Under the pieces are notes generated by a model, which worked only from the letters and a program-made list of their open reading frames with translations, ran no database searches and was not told the DNA's origin. DNA of 64,000 nucleotides from Demequina soli. GTDB taxonomy: Bacteria; Actinomycetota; Actinomycetes; Actinomycetales; Demequinaceae. The first letter of the stretch is position 1; each line of letters starts with the position of its first letter. Location of the stretch: the NCBI RefSeq assembly GCF_000971195.1, contig NZ_BBLZ01000008.1:37747-101746 (forward strand), in the 5' to 3' direction. This document shows, in pieces, positions 52,293 to 59,915 of this stretch. Made by a program: the position numbers and the translations under genes.

Positions 52293-53267
52293 ATGTCCTG
52301 GCTTGTCACCGGCGGCGCCGGCTACATCGGCTCGCACGTGGTCCGCGCCCTCCAGGCCGCGGGCATCGACCCGGTCGTGATCGACGACCTCTCGAGCGGC
52401 ATCGAGTCCTTCGTGCCCGCGGGCGTGCCGTTCGTCAAGGCGTCGATCCTCGAGACCGACGTGGTCGAGCACACCCTCACCGAGCACGGCGTCGTGGGCG
52501 TCATCCACTGCGCCGGCTACAAGTACGCCGGCGAGTCCGTGAAGTTCCCGCTCGTCAACTACAAGGCCAACGTCGACGGCACGCGCTCGCTGCTCGAGGC
52601 GATGGAGAACGCCGGCGTGCGCAGCCTCGTGTTCTCGTCCTCGGCCGGCGTCTACGGCAACACCGACTCCCCCGTCGTGACCGAGTCCACCTCCACCACG
52701 CCCGAGTCGCCCTACGGCGAGTCGAAGCTCATCGGCGAGTGGCTCATCCGCGACCAGGTCACCGCGACCACCATGGCGGGCGCCCCGCTCGCGGCCACGA
52801 GCCTGCGCTACTTCAACGTGGTCGGGTCGGGCTACGCGGACATCTACGACGCCTCGCCGCACAACCTCTTCCCGAAGGTGTTCTTCGCGATCGAGGCCGG
52901 CAAGGCGCCGCAGATCAACGGCACCGACTACCCGACGCCGGACGGCACCTGTGTGCGCGACTACGTGCACGTGAGCGACCTCGCGGCAGCCCACGTGGTC
53001 GCCGCCCAGCGGCTCGACGCCGGCGACACCCTCGAGCGCGTCTACAACCTGGGCTCGGGCTCGGGCACCTCGGTGCGCGAGATCGTCGACGCGATGGTCG
53101 CCGCCACCGGCACCGACAAGGCCCCGGTCGAGGCGCCCCGGCGCCCCGGCGACCCGGCCAAGATCGTCGCCGACGGCACCCTCGCCGCCCGTGACCTCGG
53201 CTGGGCCATGCGCCACACCGTCCAGCAGATGGTCGACAGCGCCTGGGCCTCGCACCCCAAGGCCTGA
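52293..53267 (+). CDS. galE: UDP-glucose 4-epimerase
   Basis: Extended SDR enzyme of 324 residues interconverting UDP-glucose and UDP-galactose. NAD motif TGGAGYIGSHVV (residues 6-17), SSSAGVYGN, the catalytic YGESK in SPYGESKLIGEWL, and GTCVRDYVHVSDLAAAH as in GalE. The ATG at 52293 is favoured by TAGGAG upstream. It lies 31 bp after galK. With galK it gives the Leloir pathway except galT, which is not in the window. The terminator at 53281-53312 ends the unit. Confidence 0.96.
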   Translation: MSWLVTGGAGYIGSHVVRALQAAGIDPVVIDDLSSGIESFVPAGVPFVKASILETDVVEHTLTEHGVVGVIHCAGYKYAGESVKFPLVNYKANVDGTRSLLEAMENAGVRSLVFSSSAGVYGNTDSPVVTESTSTTPESPYGESKLIGEWLIRDQVTATTMAGAPLAATSLRYFNVVGSGYADIYDASPHNLFPKVFFAIEAGKAPQINGTDYPTPDGTCVRDYVHVSDLAAAHVVAAQRLDAGDTLERVYNLGSGSGTSVREIVDAMVAATGTDKAPVEAPRRPGDPAKIVADGTLAARDLGWAMRHTVQQMVDSAWASHPKA

Positions 53268-53280
53268 CCGCACCTCCCCC

Positions 53281-53312
53281 GACGCTCCGCACGCCACACC
53301 GTGCGGAGCGTC
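53281..53312 (+). terminator. Terminator of galKE
   Basis: A 12-bp perfect stem (53281-53292 with 53301-53312) and an 8-nt loop, 13 bp past the galE stop. Confidence 0.7.
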
Positions 53313-53397
53313 GTCGCGTCCGCGCACCCGGGACCCTCGCGGGCTACATTCCCCTCAGTTCCCTCGCCTGGCAGGCATCACCCCCACAAGGAGAAGC

Positions 53398-54753
53398 ATG
53401 AGCATGTTCACCTGGTCCCTCCACGGGGACGGCAAGCACCCGGAGCCCGGCCGCTCGGTCGCCCCGGACGAGCGCCTCACCTACCCCCGCACCATCGGCA
53501 TCGGCGCGCAGCACGTGCTCGCCATGATGGGCTCGACGCTGCTCGTGCCCGCCATCACCGGCATGCCCGCGTCGACCACGATGTTCTTCAGCGCGATCGG
53601 CACCGCGCTGTTCCTCACCATCACGCGCAACCGCGTGCCCAGCTACCTCGGCTCGAGCTTCGCGTTCATCGCGCCGCTCGCCGCGGCGGGCGTCAACGCC
53701 GGCAACGGCGAGCTCGACGCCGCGACCATCGGGCGCGGGCTCGGCGGCATCCTCCTCGCGGGCATCCTGCTCGCGATCGTCGGCCTCATCGTCACCCGCT
53801 TCGGCGCCGGCTGGATCGACCGCTCGATGCCTCCCGTCGTCACCGGCGCGATCGTCGCGCTCATCGGTCTCAACCTCGCGGGCGCCGCGAAGAACCAGTG
53901 GAACGCGAGCCCGTGGACCGCGCTCGTCACGCTCGCCGCGACGCTCATCGCGATGGTGGCCTTCAAGGGCTTCATCAGCCGCGTCGCGATCCTGTTCGGC
54001 GCCGTCGTCGGCGGCGTCTTCTCCGCGATCCGCGGCGAGTGGACCACCCCGCTCGACTCGTTCGGCGGCGAGACCGCCGTCGACCACATCGCGAACGCGT
54101 CCTGGTTCGGCCTGCCGACCTTCCACACGCCCACCTTCGACGGCAGCGTGCTCGTCGCCTTCGTGCCCGTCGTGATCATCCTCATCGCGGAGAACATCGG
54201 CCACCTCAAGTCCGTGTCCGCGATGACCGACCGCAACCTCGACCCCGAGACGGGCCGCGCGCTCCTCGCGGACGGCACCGCGACCATCATCGCGGGCCTC
54301 GGCGGCGGCTCCGGCACCACCACCTACGCCGAGAACATCGGCGTCATGGCCGCGACCCGCGTGTACTCGACCCTCGCCTACTGGGCGGCGGCCGCGGTCG
54401 CGCTGCTGCTGAGCCTCGTGCCCAAGTTCGGCGCGATGGTGTCGGTCATCCCGCAGGGCATCCTCGGCGGCCTGTCCACCCTGCTCTTCGGCCTCATCGC
54501 GATCCTCGGCGCGCGCATCTGGGTCGAGAACAAGGTCGACTTCACCAAGCCCGTCAACCTCGTGACCGCCGCCGTCGCGCTCATCGTCGGCACCGCCGAC
54601 TACACGGCGACCGCGGGCTCGATGGTGTTCAACGGCATCGCGCTGGGCGCCATCGCGGCGCTCGTGATCTACCACGGCCTCGGCTGGATCGGCCGTCGCG
54701 CCGGCACCCACGCGGTCGCCTCCCCCGCCTTCATCGAGGGCGACGAGGACTGA
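53398..54753 (+). CDS. NCS2-family nucleobase permease (uracil/xanthine type)
   Basis: Proton-coupled importer of uracil or related bases, 451 residues with 14 predicted helices. Family motifs: TIGIGAQHVLAMMGSTLLVPAITG, ENIGHLKSVSAM in TM8 with the substrate Glu, and GLGGGSGTTTYAENIGVMAATRVYS in TM10. The ribosome site AAGGAG and TACATT box (53345-53350) support the start. It stands alone, so uptake of pyrimidine bases for salvage is likely. A fold-back terminator follows. Confidence 0.93.
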   Translation: MSMFTWSLHGDGKHPEPGRSVAPDERLTYPRTIGIGAQHVLAMMGSTLLVPAITGMPASTTMFFSAIGTALFLTITRNRVPSYLGSSFAFIAPLAAAGVNAGNGELDAATIGRGLGGILLAGILLAIVGLIVTRFGAGWIDRSMPPVVTGAIVALIGLNLAGAAKNQWNASPWTALVTLAATLIAMVAFKGFISRVAILFGAVVGGVFSAIRGEWTTPLDSFGGETAVDHIANASWFGLPTFHTPTFDGSVLVAFVPVVIILIAENIGHLKSVSAMTDRNLDPETGRALLADGTATIIAGLGGGSGTTTYAENIGVMAATRVYSTLAYWAAAAVALLLSLVPKFGAMVSVIPQGILGGLSTLLFGLIAILGARIWVENKVDFTKPVNLVTAAVALIVGTADYTATAGSMVFNGIALGAIAALVIYHGLGWIGRRAGTHAVASPAFIEGDED

Positions 54754-54759
54754 CCTCCG

Positions 54760-54805
54760 GACGATGCCCGGGCCGCCTCCCGCACGAGGCCGCCCGGGCA
54801 TCGTC
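54760..54805. terminator. Terminator based on a GACGATGC/GCATCGTC pair
   Basis: Arms 54760-54773 and 54792-54805 are perfect 14-bp complements, with a further 5-bp pair inside the loop. Each arm begins with GACGATGC or its complement, a variant of the recurrent motif, extended by a CCGGGC core. It lies 6 bp past the permease stop. Confidence 0.7.
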
Positions 54806-54838
54806 GCATCCGCGCACGGCGGGGCCTAGCCTGGACGG

Positions 54839-55054
54839 ATGGAACCCTTCGCCCTCTCCCACGGCACCCAGGTGCGCACGTTCGCCGTCGAGGACGACGG
54901 CTGCACGATCGTCCTCACCACCACCGACACCTCCCAGCCCGAGCGTCCGCCGCACGTCGGCTACGAGGTGTGCGAGTCCGACGCCGAGGCCCAGGCCGTG
55001 CTCAACAAGCTCGTCCACGACCTCGAGCGCCAGGGGTGGCTCCCCGTCGGCTGA
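54839..55054 (+). CDS. Small hypothetical protein
   Basis: A 71-residue soluble protein beginning MEPFALSHGTQVRTFAVEDDGCTIVLTTTDT and ending LERQGWLPVG. No domain is recognised. The ATG lies 6 nt after TAGCCT (54827-54832), a good leaderless promoter, which supports it as a real gene. It is convergent with a metallopeptidase gene. Confidence 0.6.
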   Translation: MEPFALSHGTQVRTFAVEDDGCTIVLTTTDTSQPERPPHVGYEVCESDAEAQAVLNKLVHDLERQGWLPVG

Positions 55055-55065
55055 GCCCGCGCCGC

Positions 55066-55416
55066 TCAGTCCCAGCCGAGATCGTGCAGGCGCTCGTCCG
55101 AGATCCCGAAGTGGTGCGCGATCTCGTGGACCACGGTGATCGCGACCTCGTCGCGGACCTCGTCCTTCGACCGGCACATGCGCAGCGTCGGGTTCATGTA
55201 GATGAGGATCCGGTCCGGCAGCGCGCCGCCCCACAGGTCGCCGCGCTCGGTGAGCGCCACGCCGTCGTAGAGGCCGAGCAGGTCCTTGTCCTCACCCTCG
55301 GGCTCGTCCTCGACCAGGATCACGCAGTTGTCGATGAGGTCGAGCAGCTCGTCCGGCACCTCGTCGATCGCGTCCTCGACGGCGGTCTCGAACTCCTCGC
55401 GGGTCATCCTCACCAT
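55066..55416 (-). CDS. Zincin-like minimal metallopeptidase
   Basis: A 116-residue protein of the small zinc metallopeptidase family (PF06262). The zinc motif HEIAHHFG starts at His97 (HExxH) and a third ligand Asp is likely in FGISDERLHDLGW. The opening MTREEFETAVEDAIDEVPDELLDLIDNCVILVED is the family start. Whether it cleaves peptides has not been established for the family. Start ATG at 55416 or 55407. Confidence 0.88.
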   Translation of the reverse strand: MVRMTREEFETAVEDAIDEVPDELLDLIDNCVILVEDEPEGEDKDLLGLYDGVALTERGDLWGGALPDRILIYMNPTLRMCRSKDEVRDEVAITVVHEIAHHFGISDERLHDLGWD

Positions 55417-55483
55417 GGTGCGATGCTCCCACGGCCACGGGACGCACCACGGCCACCGCACATCGTCCCTGGTAGGCGGCCGA

Positions 55484-55513
55484 TTGGATTTTTCACTCCA
55501 TTACCCCTATAGT
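55484..55513 (+). promoter_or_regulatory. Promoter of tRNA-Glu
   Basis: TTGGAT (55484-55489) and TATAGT (55508-55513) with an 18-bp spacer in an AT-rich patch; tRNA-Glu begins 40 bp downstream. Confidence 0.7.
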
Positions 55514-55553
55514 TTTCTACGCCTCGGCGCAAGGTTTCCAAGCGTGGACGCGA

Positions 55554-55626
55554 GCCCTCATCGTCTAGCGGCCTAGGACGCCGCCCTTTCACGGCGGTAG
55601 CACGGGTTCGAATCCCGTTGGGGGTA
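55554..55626 (+). tRNA. tRNA-Glu (anticodon TTC)
   Basis: Cloverleaf of 73 nt without encoded CCA. Acceptor GCCCTCA pairs with TGGGGGT, including two G-T pairs. Anticodon loop CTTTCAC; T arm ACGGG-TTCGAAT-CCCGT. Confidence 0.96.
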
Positions 55627-55688
55627 CGGAGCCGGGCAGAAGATGGTCTAAACTTCATACGTCTTGCTCGCGGCAACGCGAGAATCAA

Positions 55689-55762
55689 GGCCCTGTAGCG
55701 CAGTTGGTTAGCGCGCCGCCCTGTCACGGCGGAGGTCGCGGGTTCAAGTCCCGTCAGGGTCG
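55689..55762 (+). tRNA. tRNA-Asp (anticodon GTC)
   Basis: Cloverleaf of 74 nt, no encoded CCA. Acceptor GGCCCTG pairs with CAGGGTC; anticodon loop CTGTCAC. A TAAACT box lies 35 bp upstream. Confidence 0.97.
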
Positions 55763-55771
55763 CGGTACGCG

Positions 55772-55793
55772 AGCCCCTTCTCACGGAGGGGCT
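55772..55793 (+). terminator. Hairpin after tRNA-Asp
   Basis: AGCCCC (55772-55777) pairs with GGGGCT (55788-55793), followed by TT, 9 bp past tRNA-Asp. Confidence 0.5.
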
Positions 55794-55826
55794 TTCGTCT
55801 CAAGTAGGGGGACGCCCCTGCGCCAA

Positions 55827-55902
55827 GGCTCTGTAGCTCAGTTGGTAGAGCGCACGACTGAAAATCGTGAGGTCACGGGATCGACGCCCGTCGGAGCCAC
55901 CA
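55827..55902 (+). tRNA. tRNA-Phe (anticodon GAA)
   Basis: Cloverleaf of 76 nt with encoded CCA. Acceptor GGCTCTG pairs with CGGAGCC; anticodon loop CTGAAAA. The T loop reads ATCGACG, so the usual T at position 54 is A. The stems around it (ACGGG/CCCGT) pair perfectly. Confidence 0.96.
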
Positions 55903-55904
55903 CC

Positions 55905-55934
55905 AAGCCCCCGGAGGATCGCCTCCGGGGGCTT
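55905..55934 (+). terminator. Terminator after tRNA-Phe
   Basis: A 13-bp perfect stem (55905-55917 with 55922-55934), loop ATCG, then TCCTGTT. Confidence 0.8.
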
Positions 55935-56020
55935 TCCTGTTCCACGAGAACGTCCTCACCCGTTTGCGCTGGCCTGCCGATACAGGATTGACTAGGGACA
56001 ATCCCGCCTGGAGGTGAGCC

Positions 56021-56404
56021 ATGTCGTCCGACAACTTCGGCCGTTACTTCGTCAATGCGATCGTCGCCGGCGTGCTCGGGCGCATCACGGCGGTCATCAG
56101 GACCGAGATCGAGCGTGCGAAGCAGGAGACGGCCAAGAAGCTCAAGGGCATCGGCGCGGGCGTGGGCCTGTACGTCGGCGCCGGCGTCTTCGGCTTCTTC
56201 GCCTCGGGCGTGCTCATCGCCGCGGCCGTGCTCGGCCTGGCGACGGTGTGGCCCGCGTGGCTCGCCGCGCTCACGATCGGCGTCGCGCTGCTGCTCATCG
56301 TGATCATCCTCGTCCTGATCGGCAACGCGCTGATCAAGAAGAACAAGGACCTCACGCCGCACGAGTCCATCGACAACGTCAAGGCGGTCGTCGGGCTCAA
56401 GTAG
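56021..56404 (+). CDS. Holin superfamily III / Actinobacterial membrane protein (DUF1469-like)
   Basis: A 127-residue protein with two central membrane helices (residues ~48-75 and ~80-108) between charged ends (RTEIERAKQETAKKLKG and NALIKKNKDLTPHES). It matches the PF07332 phage-holin-III-like family, a chromosomal protein in most actinobacteria and not evidence of prophage. The ribosome site GGAGGTGA is excellent. Its 3' end overlaps the convergent exporter gene by 8 bp. Confidence 0.82.
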   Translation: MSSDNFGRYFVNAIVAGVLGRITAVIRTEIERAKQETAKKLKGIGAGVGLYVGAGVFGFFASGVLIAAAVLGLATVWPAWLAALTIGVALLLIVIILVLIGNALIKKNKDLTPHESIDNVKAVVGLK

Positions 56405-57332
56405 CCGGTTCGGCCCCCGGAGCCGTCCGCCCCGCCGCGCGCGGACGCGGCGTCCGCTGGGCGAGCCACACCCCCGCCAGCACCACGGCGGCGCCCACGG
56501 GCTCGTGCCAGCGCACGTGCTCGTGCAGCACGAGCACCCCGAGCAGCGTCGCCACCACCGGGACCACGTACGTGACCGACGCCGCGGTGGTCGCGCCCGC
56601 GAGCCGGATCACCTTCCAGAACAGCACGTAGGTGAAGCTGGTGCCGAGCACGCCGAGCGCGAGCAGCCCCCACAGCGCCTCCGAGCCGAGCGACAGCGCG
56701 CCGGGCGCCGGCGCGGGGGCCGCGAGCGCGAACGGCAGCAGCAGAAGCGCCGAGATGCCGATCTGGACCGCGGACAGGGCGGTCGGGCCCTCGTGGACGC
56801 GCGCGAGCAGCATGCGCGACATGGTCGACCCGATCCCGTAGAACGCCGTCGCCGCGAGCATGAGCGCCGCGCCGAGCAGCGGGACCGCGTCGATGTTCCA
56901 CGCGCCCAGCAGCACCGCGATGCCGGCCGCGCCGAGGAGCAGCCCGCCGACCTGGGCCCGGCTGGCCCGCTCGTGCGGGATGAGCAGCGCGACGAACAGC
57001 GCCGTCCACAGCGGCGTCGTGGCGTTGAGGAGGCTCGCCAGGATCGACGTGATGTGCTGCTGCGCATACGGGATGAGGACGAACGGCACCGTGGACAGGC
57101 CGATCGCGACCACGCCGATGCTCGCGACGTCCCGCCACGTGAGGCGAGGGCGGCGACGCGCGAGGAGCAGGGCCGCGCCCAGCACGACCGTGCCGATCGC
57201 GACGCGCCCGAAGCCCACCTGGGCGGGCGCGAGCCCGCGCAGCGCGAGGGAGATGAAGAGGAAGCTCGCGCCCCACGACACGGCGCAGAGCGCGAAGGCC
57301 GGCACCCACGCGCGGGCAGGTGCCTGCGTCAC
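56397..57332 (-). CDS. DMT superfamily (EamA) transporter
   Basis: A 311-residue protein of ten helices in two EamA repeats. Typical features: ALCAVSWGASFLFISLALRGLAPAQVGFGRVAIG in repeat 1 and ASVTYVVPVVATLLGVLVLHEHVRWHEPVGAAVVLAGVWLAQR at the end of repeat 2. EamA proteins export amino acids and metabolites; the substrate is unknown. The GTG at 57332 overlaps the ogt stop (GTGA), so they are co-translated, an odd pairing of DNA repair with an exporter. Confidence 0.9.
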   Translation of the reverse strand: MTQAPARAWVPAFALCAVSWGASFLFISLALRGLAPAQVGFGRVAIGTVVLGAALLLARRRPRLTWRDVASIGVVAIGLSTVPFVLIPYAQQHITSILASLLNATTPLWTALFVALLIPHERASRAQVGGLLLGAAGIAVLLGAWNIDAVPLLGAALMLAATAFYGIGSTMSRMLLARVHEGPTALSAVQIGISALLLLPFALAAPAPAPGALSLGSEALWGLLALGVLGTSFTYVLFWKVIRLAGATTAASVTYVVPVVATLLGVLVLHEHVRWHEPVGAAVVLAGVWLAQRTPRPRAAGRTAPGAEPAT

Positions 57333-57862
57333 GGGGTCACCCGCGCATCGTCCACCGTGCGCTCCCCCTCCATGACGAGCATCGCGCGCTTCATCGCCTG
57401 CCCGCCGTAGCCGTAGCTGCCGAGCTCGCCGCCGGACTTGACGACGCGGTGGCACGGGACGAAGGGGGCGATGTTGTTCCGCGCGCAGGCGGTGCCGGCG
57501 GCGCGCATGGCGCGGGGACGACCCGCCATCGCCGCGAGCTCCTGATAGCTGACCGATGCGCCCGCGGGCACGGTCCTCAGCGCCTCCCACAGCTCCTGGA
57601 AGAAGGGTCCGCCGTCCTGCGCGACCGGGACGCGCGTGATCGCGTCGTGGTCGCCGCCCAGCCAGCCCTCGACGGCCGCGCGGATCGCGGGCAGCTCGCC
57701 CTCGACCCAGCCGCGGCCCTGCAGGCGCGACGGCAGCGCGGCGACGGTGTCGCGCATCGGCCGGAAGCCCGAGGCGCGCACCACGCCGTCCTCGAGCGTG
57801 ACGAGCACCGTGAGGGTGCCGAAGGGCGTGTCGTAGGACTCCGCGACGAGGGGGGACGTCAT
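57329..57862 (-). CDS. ogt: Methylated-DNA--protein-cysteine methyltransferase
   Basis: Suicide DNA repair enzyme of 177 residues that removes O6-alkyl groups from guanine. The active-site motif is FVPCHRVVKSGG with acceptor Cys137, and VPAGASVSYQELAAMAGRPRAMRAAGTACARNN is the HTH/arginine-finger region. No AdaA domain is attached, so it is Ogt-like. A GACGATGCG-type motif lies in its 3' end (57344-57352). Confidence 0.95.
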   Translation of the reverse strand: MTSPLVAESYDTPFGTLTVLVTLEDGVVRASGFRPMRDTVAALPSRLQGRGWVEGELPAIRAAVEGWLGGDHDAITRVPVAQDGGPFFQELWEALRTVPAGASVSYQELAAMAGRPRAMRAAGTACARNNIAPFVPCHRVVKSGGELGSYGYGGQAMKRAMLVMEGERTVDDARVTP

Positions 57863-57896
57863 GGAGGAAGGCTACGCCGGAGGGCAGACGTCAGCC

Positions 57897-57930
57897 CCGG
57901 CTGACCGGACTGCGATGTCCGGTCAGCCGG
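57897..57930. terminator. Palindrome downstream of bldC
   Basis: A 13-bp perfect stem (57897-57909 with 57918-57930), 8-nt loop. It lies 88 bp past the bldC stop and 35 bp upstream of ogt, so it is either the bldC terminator or an operator for ogt. Confidence 0.55.
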
Positions 57931-58018
57931 CGGACGTGTCCGGCTGTATTCGTGGCGCGCTACGCCTCGACCCGGCGCCCCTCAGGCACCGAGCGCGGCG
58001 GGCACGACCCGCGTGAGG

Positions 58019-58216
58019 CTAGCGCCCCTCCTGCGCGGCGGCGAGGAGCGCCTGTACCTCGGCCTCGCGGAAGCGACGGTGGCCCCCGAGCGTACGGATC
58101 GAGCTCAGCTTGCCGACCTTCGCCCACCGGGTGACCGTCTTCGGGTCGACGCGGAAGATCGCGGCGACCTCCGACGGGGTGAGCAGCTTCTCGGGCTCCT
58201 GGGCAGTCTCAGTCAT
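58019..58216 (-). CDS. bldC: BldC-family MerR-like DNA-binding protein
   Basis: A 65-residue DNA-binding protein with only a MerR-type winged HTH: LLTPSEVAAIFRVDPKTVTRWAKVGKLSSIRTLGGHRRFREAEVQALL. In Streptomyces BldC represses early differentiation genes by binding tandem direct repeats as a head-to-tail oligomer. Here it lies divergent to a DUF3073 gene, as in many actinobacteria, so its role may be a conserved regulator of growth or development. ATG at 58216 with ribosome site TGAGGGA. Confidence 0.94.
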   Translation of the reverse strand: MTETAQEPEKLLTPSEVAAIFRVDPKTVTRWAKVGKLSSIRTLGGHRRFREAEVQALLAAAQEGR

Positions 58217-58528
58217 GTATCTATCCCTCAGTCATCTGTCGACTCGTCGCCTCGGGGGAGGCTGTGTGCGGTATGAGACGGTCGACGAAAGCGATTATGA
58301 CGGCGAAAGGTCAAGTTTTCCTGATTATGCGATTTGTGTCACATTCGGCGTGTCGCGATCGCGCGGTGTGCATCCTGGTGCAGGGACGATGCGTCGGGGC
58401 CCGCGCGGGCGTGCCCGCAGGCGGCCGGGGAGGGAGTCGCATCCTGCTGGACACGCGTTGTAAAGTAGGGCAGGAATGACGAGGCGGCGCCCGAGCACGA
58501 GGCGCGCGAGACCGGGAGGGACGGCGAC
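58217..58528. other. Divergent region between bldC and DUF3073 gene
   Basis: About 310 bp with unusually high AT content between 58280 and 58340, the likely bldC promoter area (CATAAT and TTGACC on the minus strand), a GACGATGCG motif at 58385-58393, and an extended -10 TGTAAAGT (58459-58466) for DUF3073. No gene was seen. Confidence 0.55.
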
Positions 58529-58720
58529 ATGGGTCGAGGCCGTCAGAAGGCTAAGGACGCGAAGATCGCTCGTCAGCTCAAGTACACGAACCACGGATCT
58601 GACATCCGTGAGCTCGAGCGTGAGCTGATCAGCCGCGACGGAAGCGCGTCCGTCCCTGCTGTTTCTTCTTCCGACGACTCCGACGAGTACTACGACCGCT
58701 GGGCGGACGACGAGGACTAG
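58529..58720 (+). CDS. DUF3073 family protein
   Basis: A 63-residue, highly charged protein of the actinobacterial DUF3073 family. The opening MGRGRQKAKDAKIARQLKY and a serine/aspartate-rich C-terminus (SSSDDSDEYYDRWADDED) are diagnostic. Function is unknown. Basic head and acidic tail suggest RNA or ribosome association, which is speculation. The ribosome site GGGAGGGA is good. Confidence 0.93.
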   Translation: MGRGRQKAKDAKIARQLKYTNHGSDIRELERELISRDGSASVPAVSSSDDSDEYYDRWADDED

Positions 58721-58945
58721 CTCCTCGCTCCTGCCCCGCCGGCTGTCACCAACCGCCGTACAGGACGTCTGCCGCGCGCCGTCGTGGCTGATCACGCGTC
58801 GGGCGCGGCCGATCGTGCGCCGATTCGGTACGCGGCACAGGCTCGCGGCCGTGCCGATGTCCCCGTGCCCGCCCGCCCCGGGTCCGCATCCACCGATCCG
58901 GACCCCGTCGTCGCGTCGTCGCCGTGCGTCGCGCAGCGTGGACGC

Positions 58946-59833
58946 ATGGATCCCGTCGCCGCGCTCATGAGCCTCGGCGGTGCCGCCGAGCTCGCCGCGC
59001 TCACGCGGCTCAAGGTCGGCAAGCGCCAGCTGCATGCCGCGGTGGACCGCGGCATGCTCATCCGCGCGCGTCGCGGCTGCTACGCGCTCCCGGATGCCGA
59101 TCCGAACGTCGTAGCCGAGGTCGCGTGGCGAGGCCGGCTCACCTGCGTGAGCGCCATCGGCGCTTGGAGCCTGCCGATCCTCGATCCCGTGCCGGGCCTT
59201 CACCTCGCGATCCCGGCGTCGCGGAATCACGGCAGCGACCACCTCGCGCTCCCCGCCTCGATCACGGCCCATCATGTCGGCGACGTCGAGGCCGCGCGCC
59301 GGCTCGCGGGCGCGCTGGACATCGCCTCGCGCTGCGTCTCACGCGAGTCGCAGCTGGTGATGGTCGACGCTGCGCTCTCGCGGCGCCTCATCGCGAGGGC
59401 GGAGGTCGCGGCGTTCGAGGCGACGTCGAGACGACGGCGCGCATTCCTCCTGCGACACGCGAGCAGGTTGTCGCAGTCGCCGTTGGAGTCGCTCACGCGG
59501 CTGGTTCTCACCCGCGCCCACCTGGCGTTCCACCAGCAGGTGGTCGTCGGCGGGGTCGGACGTGTCGACTTCATCGTCGAGGGCCGTGTGATCGTCGAGG
59601 TGGATGGCCGCACGACGCACGACGATCCGGTCCAGTTCGCGGAGGACCGCAGGCGCGACCGGGCTGCCGTTGCGCTCGGCTATCGGGTCCTCAGGTTCAC
59701 CTATGCCGACGTGACGGGCGCGCCGGACAGGCTCCTCGCGGACATCCGTGCGGCGCTGCGAGCGCCGTGGCTGCCCGTGCCACCCCGCGCCGCCTGGCCC
59801 CAACCGCCGTACGGATCGCCCGCTGGTCAGTGA
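58946..59833 (+). CDS. AbiEi-type HTH plus DUF559 nuclease-like protein
   Basis: A 295-residue two-part protein. The N-terminus (LMSLGGAAELAALTRLKVGKRQLHAAVDRGMLIRARRGCYALPD) resembles the winged-helix of type IV toxin-antitoxin antitoxins (AbiEi). The C-terminus (GVGRVDFIVEGRVIVEVDGRTTHDDPVQFAEDRRRDRAAVALGYRVLRFTYADV) resembles DUF559, a small PD-(D/E)XK nuclease related to Vsr, with Asp and Glu-x-Asp candidate residues. Such proteins are abundant and mobile in actinobacteria. No AbiEii toxin neighbour is present. CAGCGT 6 nt upstream of the ATG may be its -10. Confidence 0.8.
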   Translation: MDPVAALMSLGGAAELAALTRLKVGKRQLHAAVDRGMLIRARRGCYALPDADPNVVAEVAWRGRLTCVSAIGAWSLPILDPVPGLHLAIPASRNHGSDHLALPASITAHHVGDVEAARRLAGALDIASRCVSRESQLVMVDAALSRRLIARAEVAAFEATSRRRRAFLLRHASRLSQSPLESLTRLVLTRAHLAFHQQVVVGGVGRVDFIVEGRVIVEVDGRTTHDDPVQFAEDRRRDRAAVALGYRVLRFTYADVTGAPDRLLADIRAALRAPWLPVPPRAAWPQPPYGSPAGQ

Positions 59834-59915
59834 ATGCCCTGGTCCGGGCACCGCCGGGTCGATGTGTACGCCGGTTCGGAACACGGGCTCCAAGCACCGG
59901 TGGGGACCGGAGCCG
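59834..59915. terminator. Weak hairpin between the DUF559 and purM genes
   Basis: GGCTCC (59886-59891) and GGAGCC (59909-59914) form a stem next to the purM stop codon, with inner pairing; the gap otherwise carries nothing recognisable. Confidence 0.35.

Noticed and set aside
55554-55902. tRNA cluster as an integration hot spot with att sites
   Set aside because: No integrase, no duplicated tRNA 3' end and no foreign block follows; the genes beyond are ordinary.
56021-56404. Prophage suggested by a holin-family match
   Set aside because: The protein is a common chromosomal PF07332 member and there are no other phage genes nearby.
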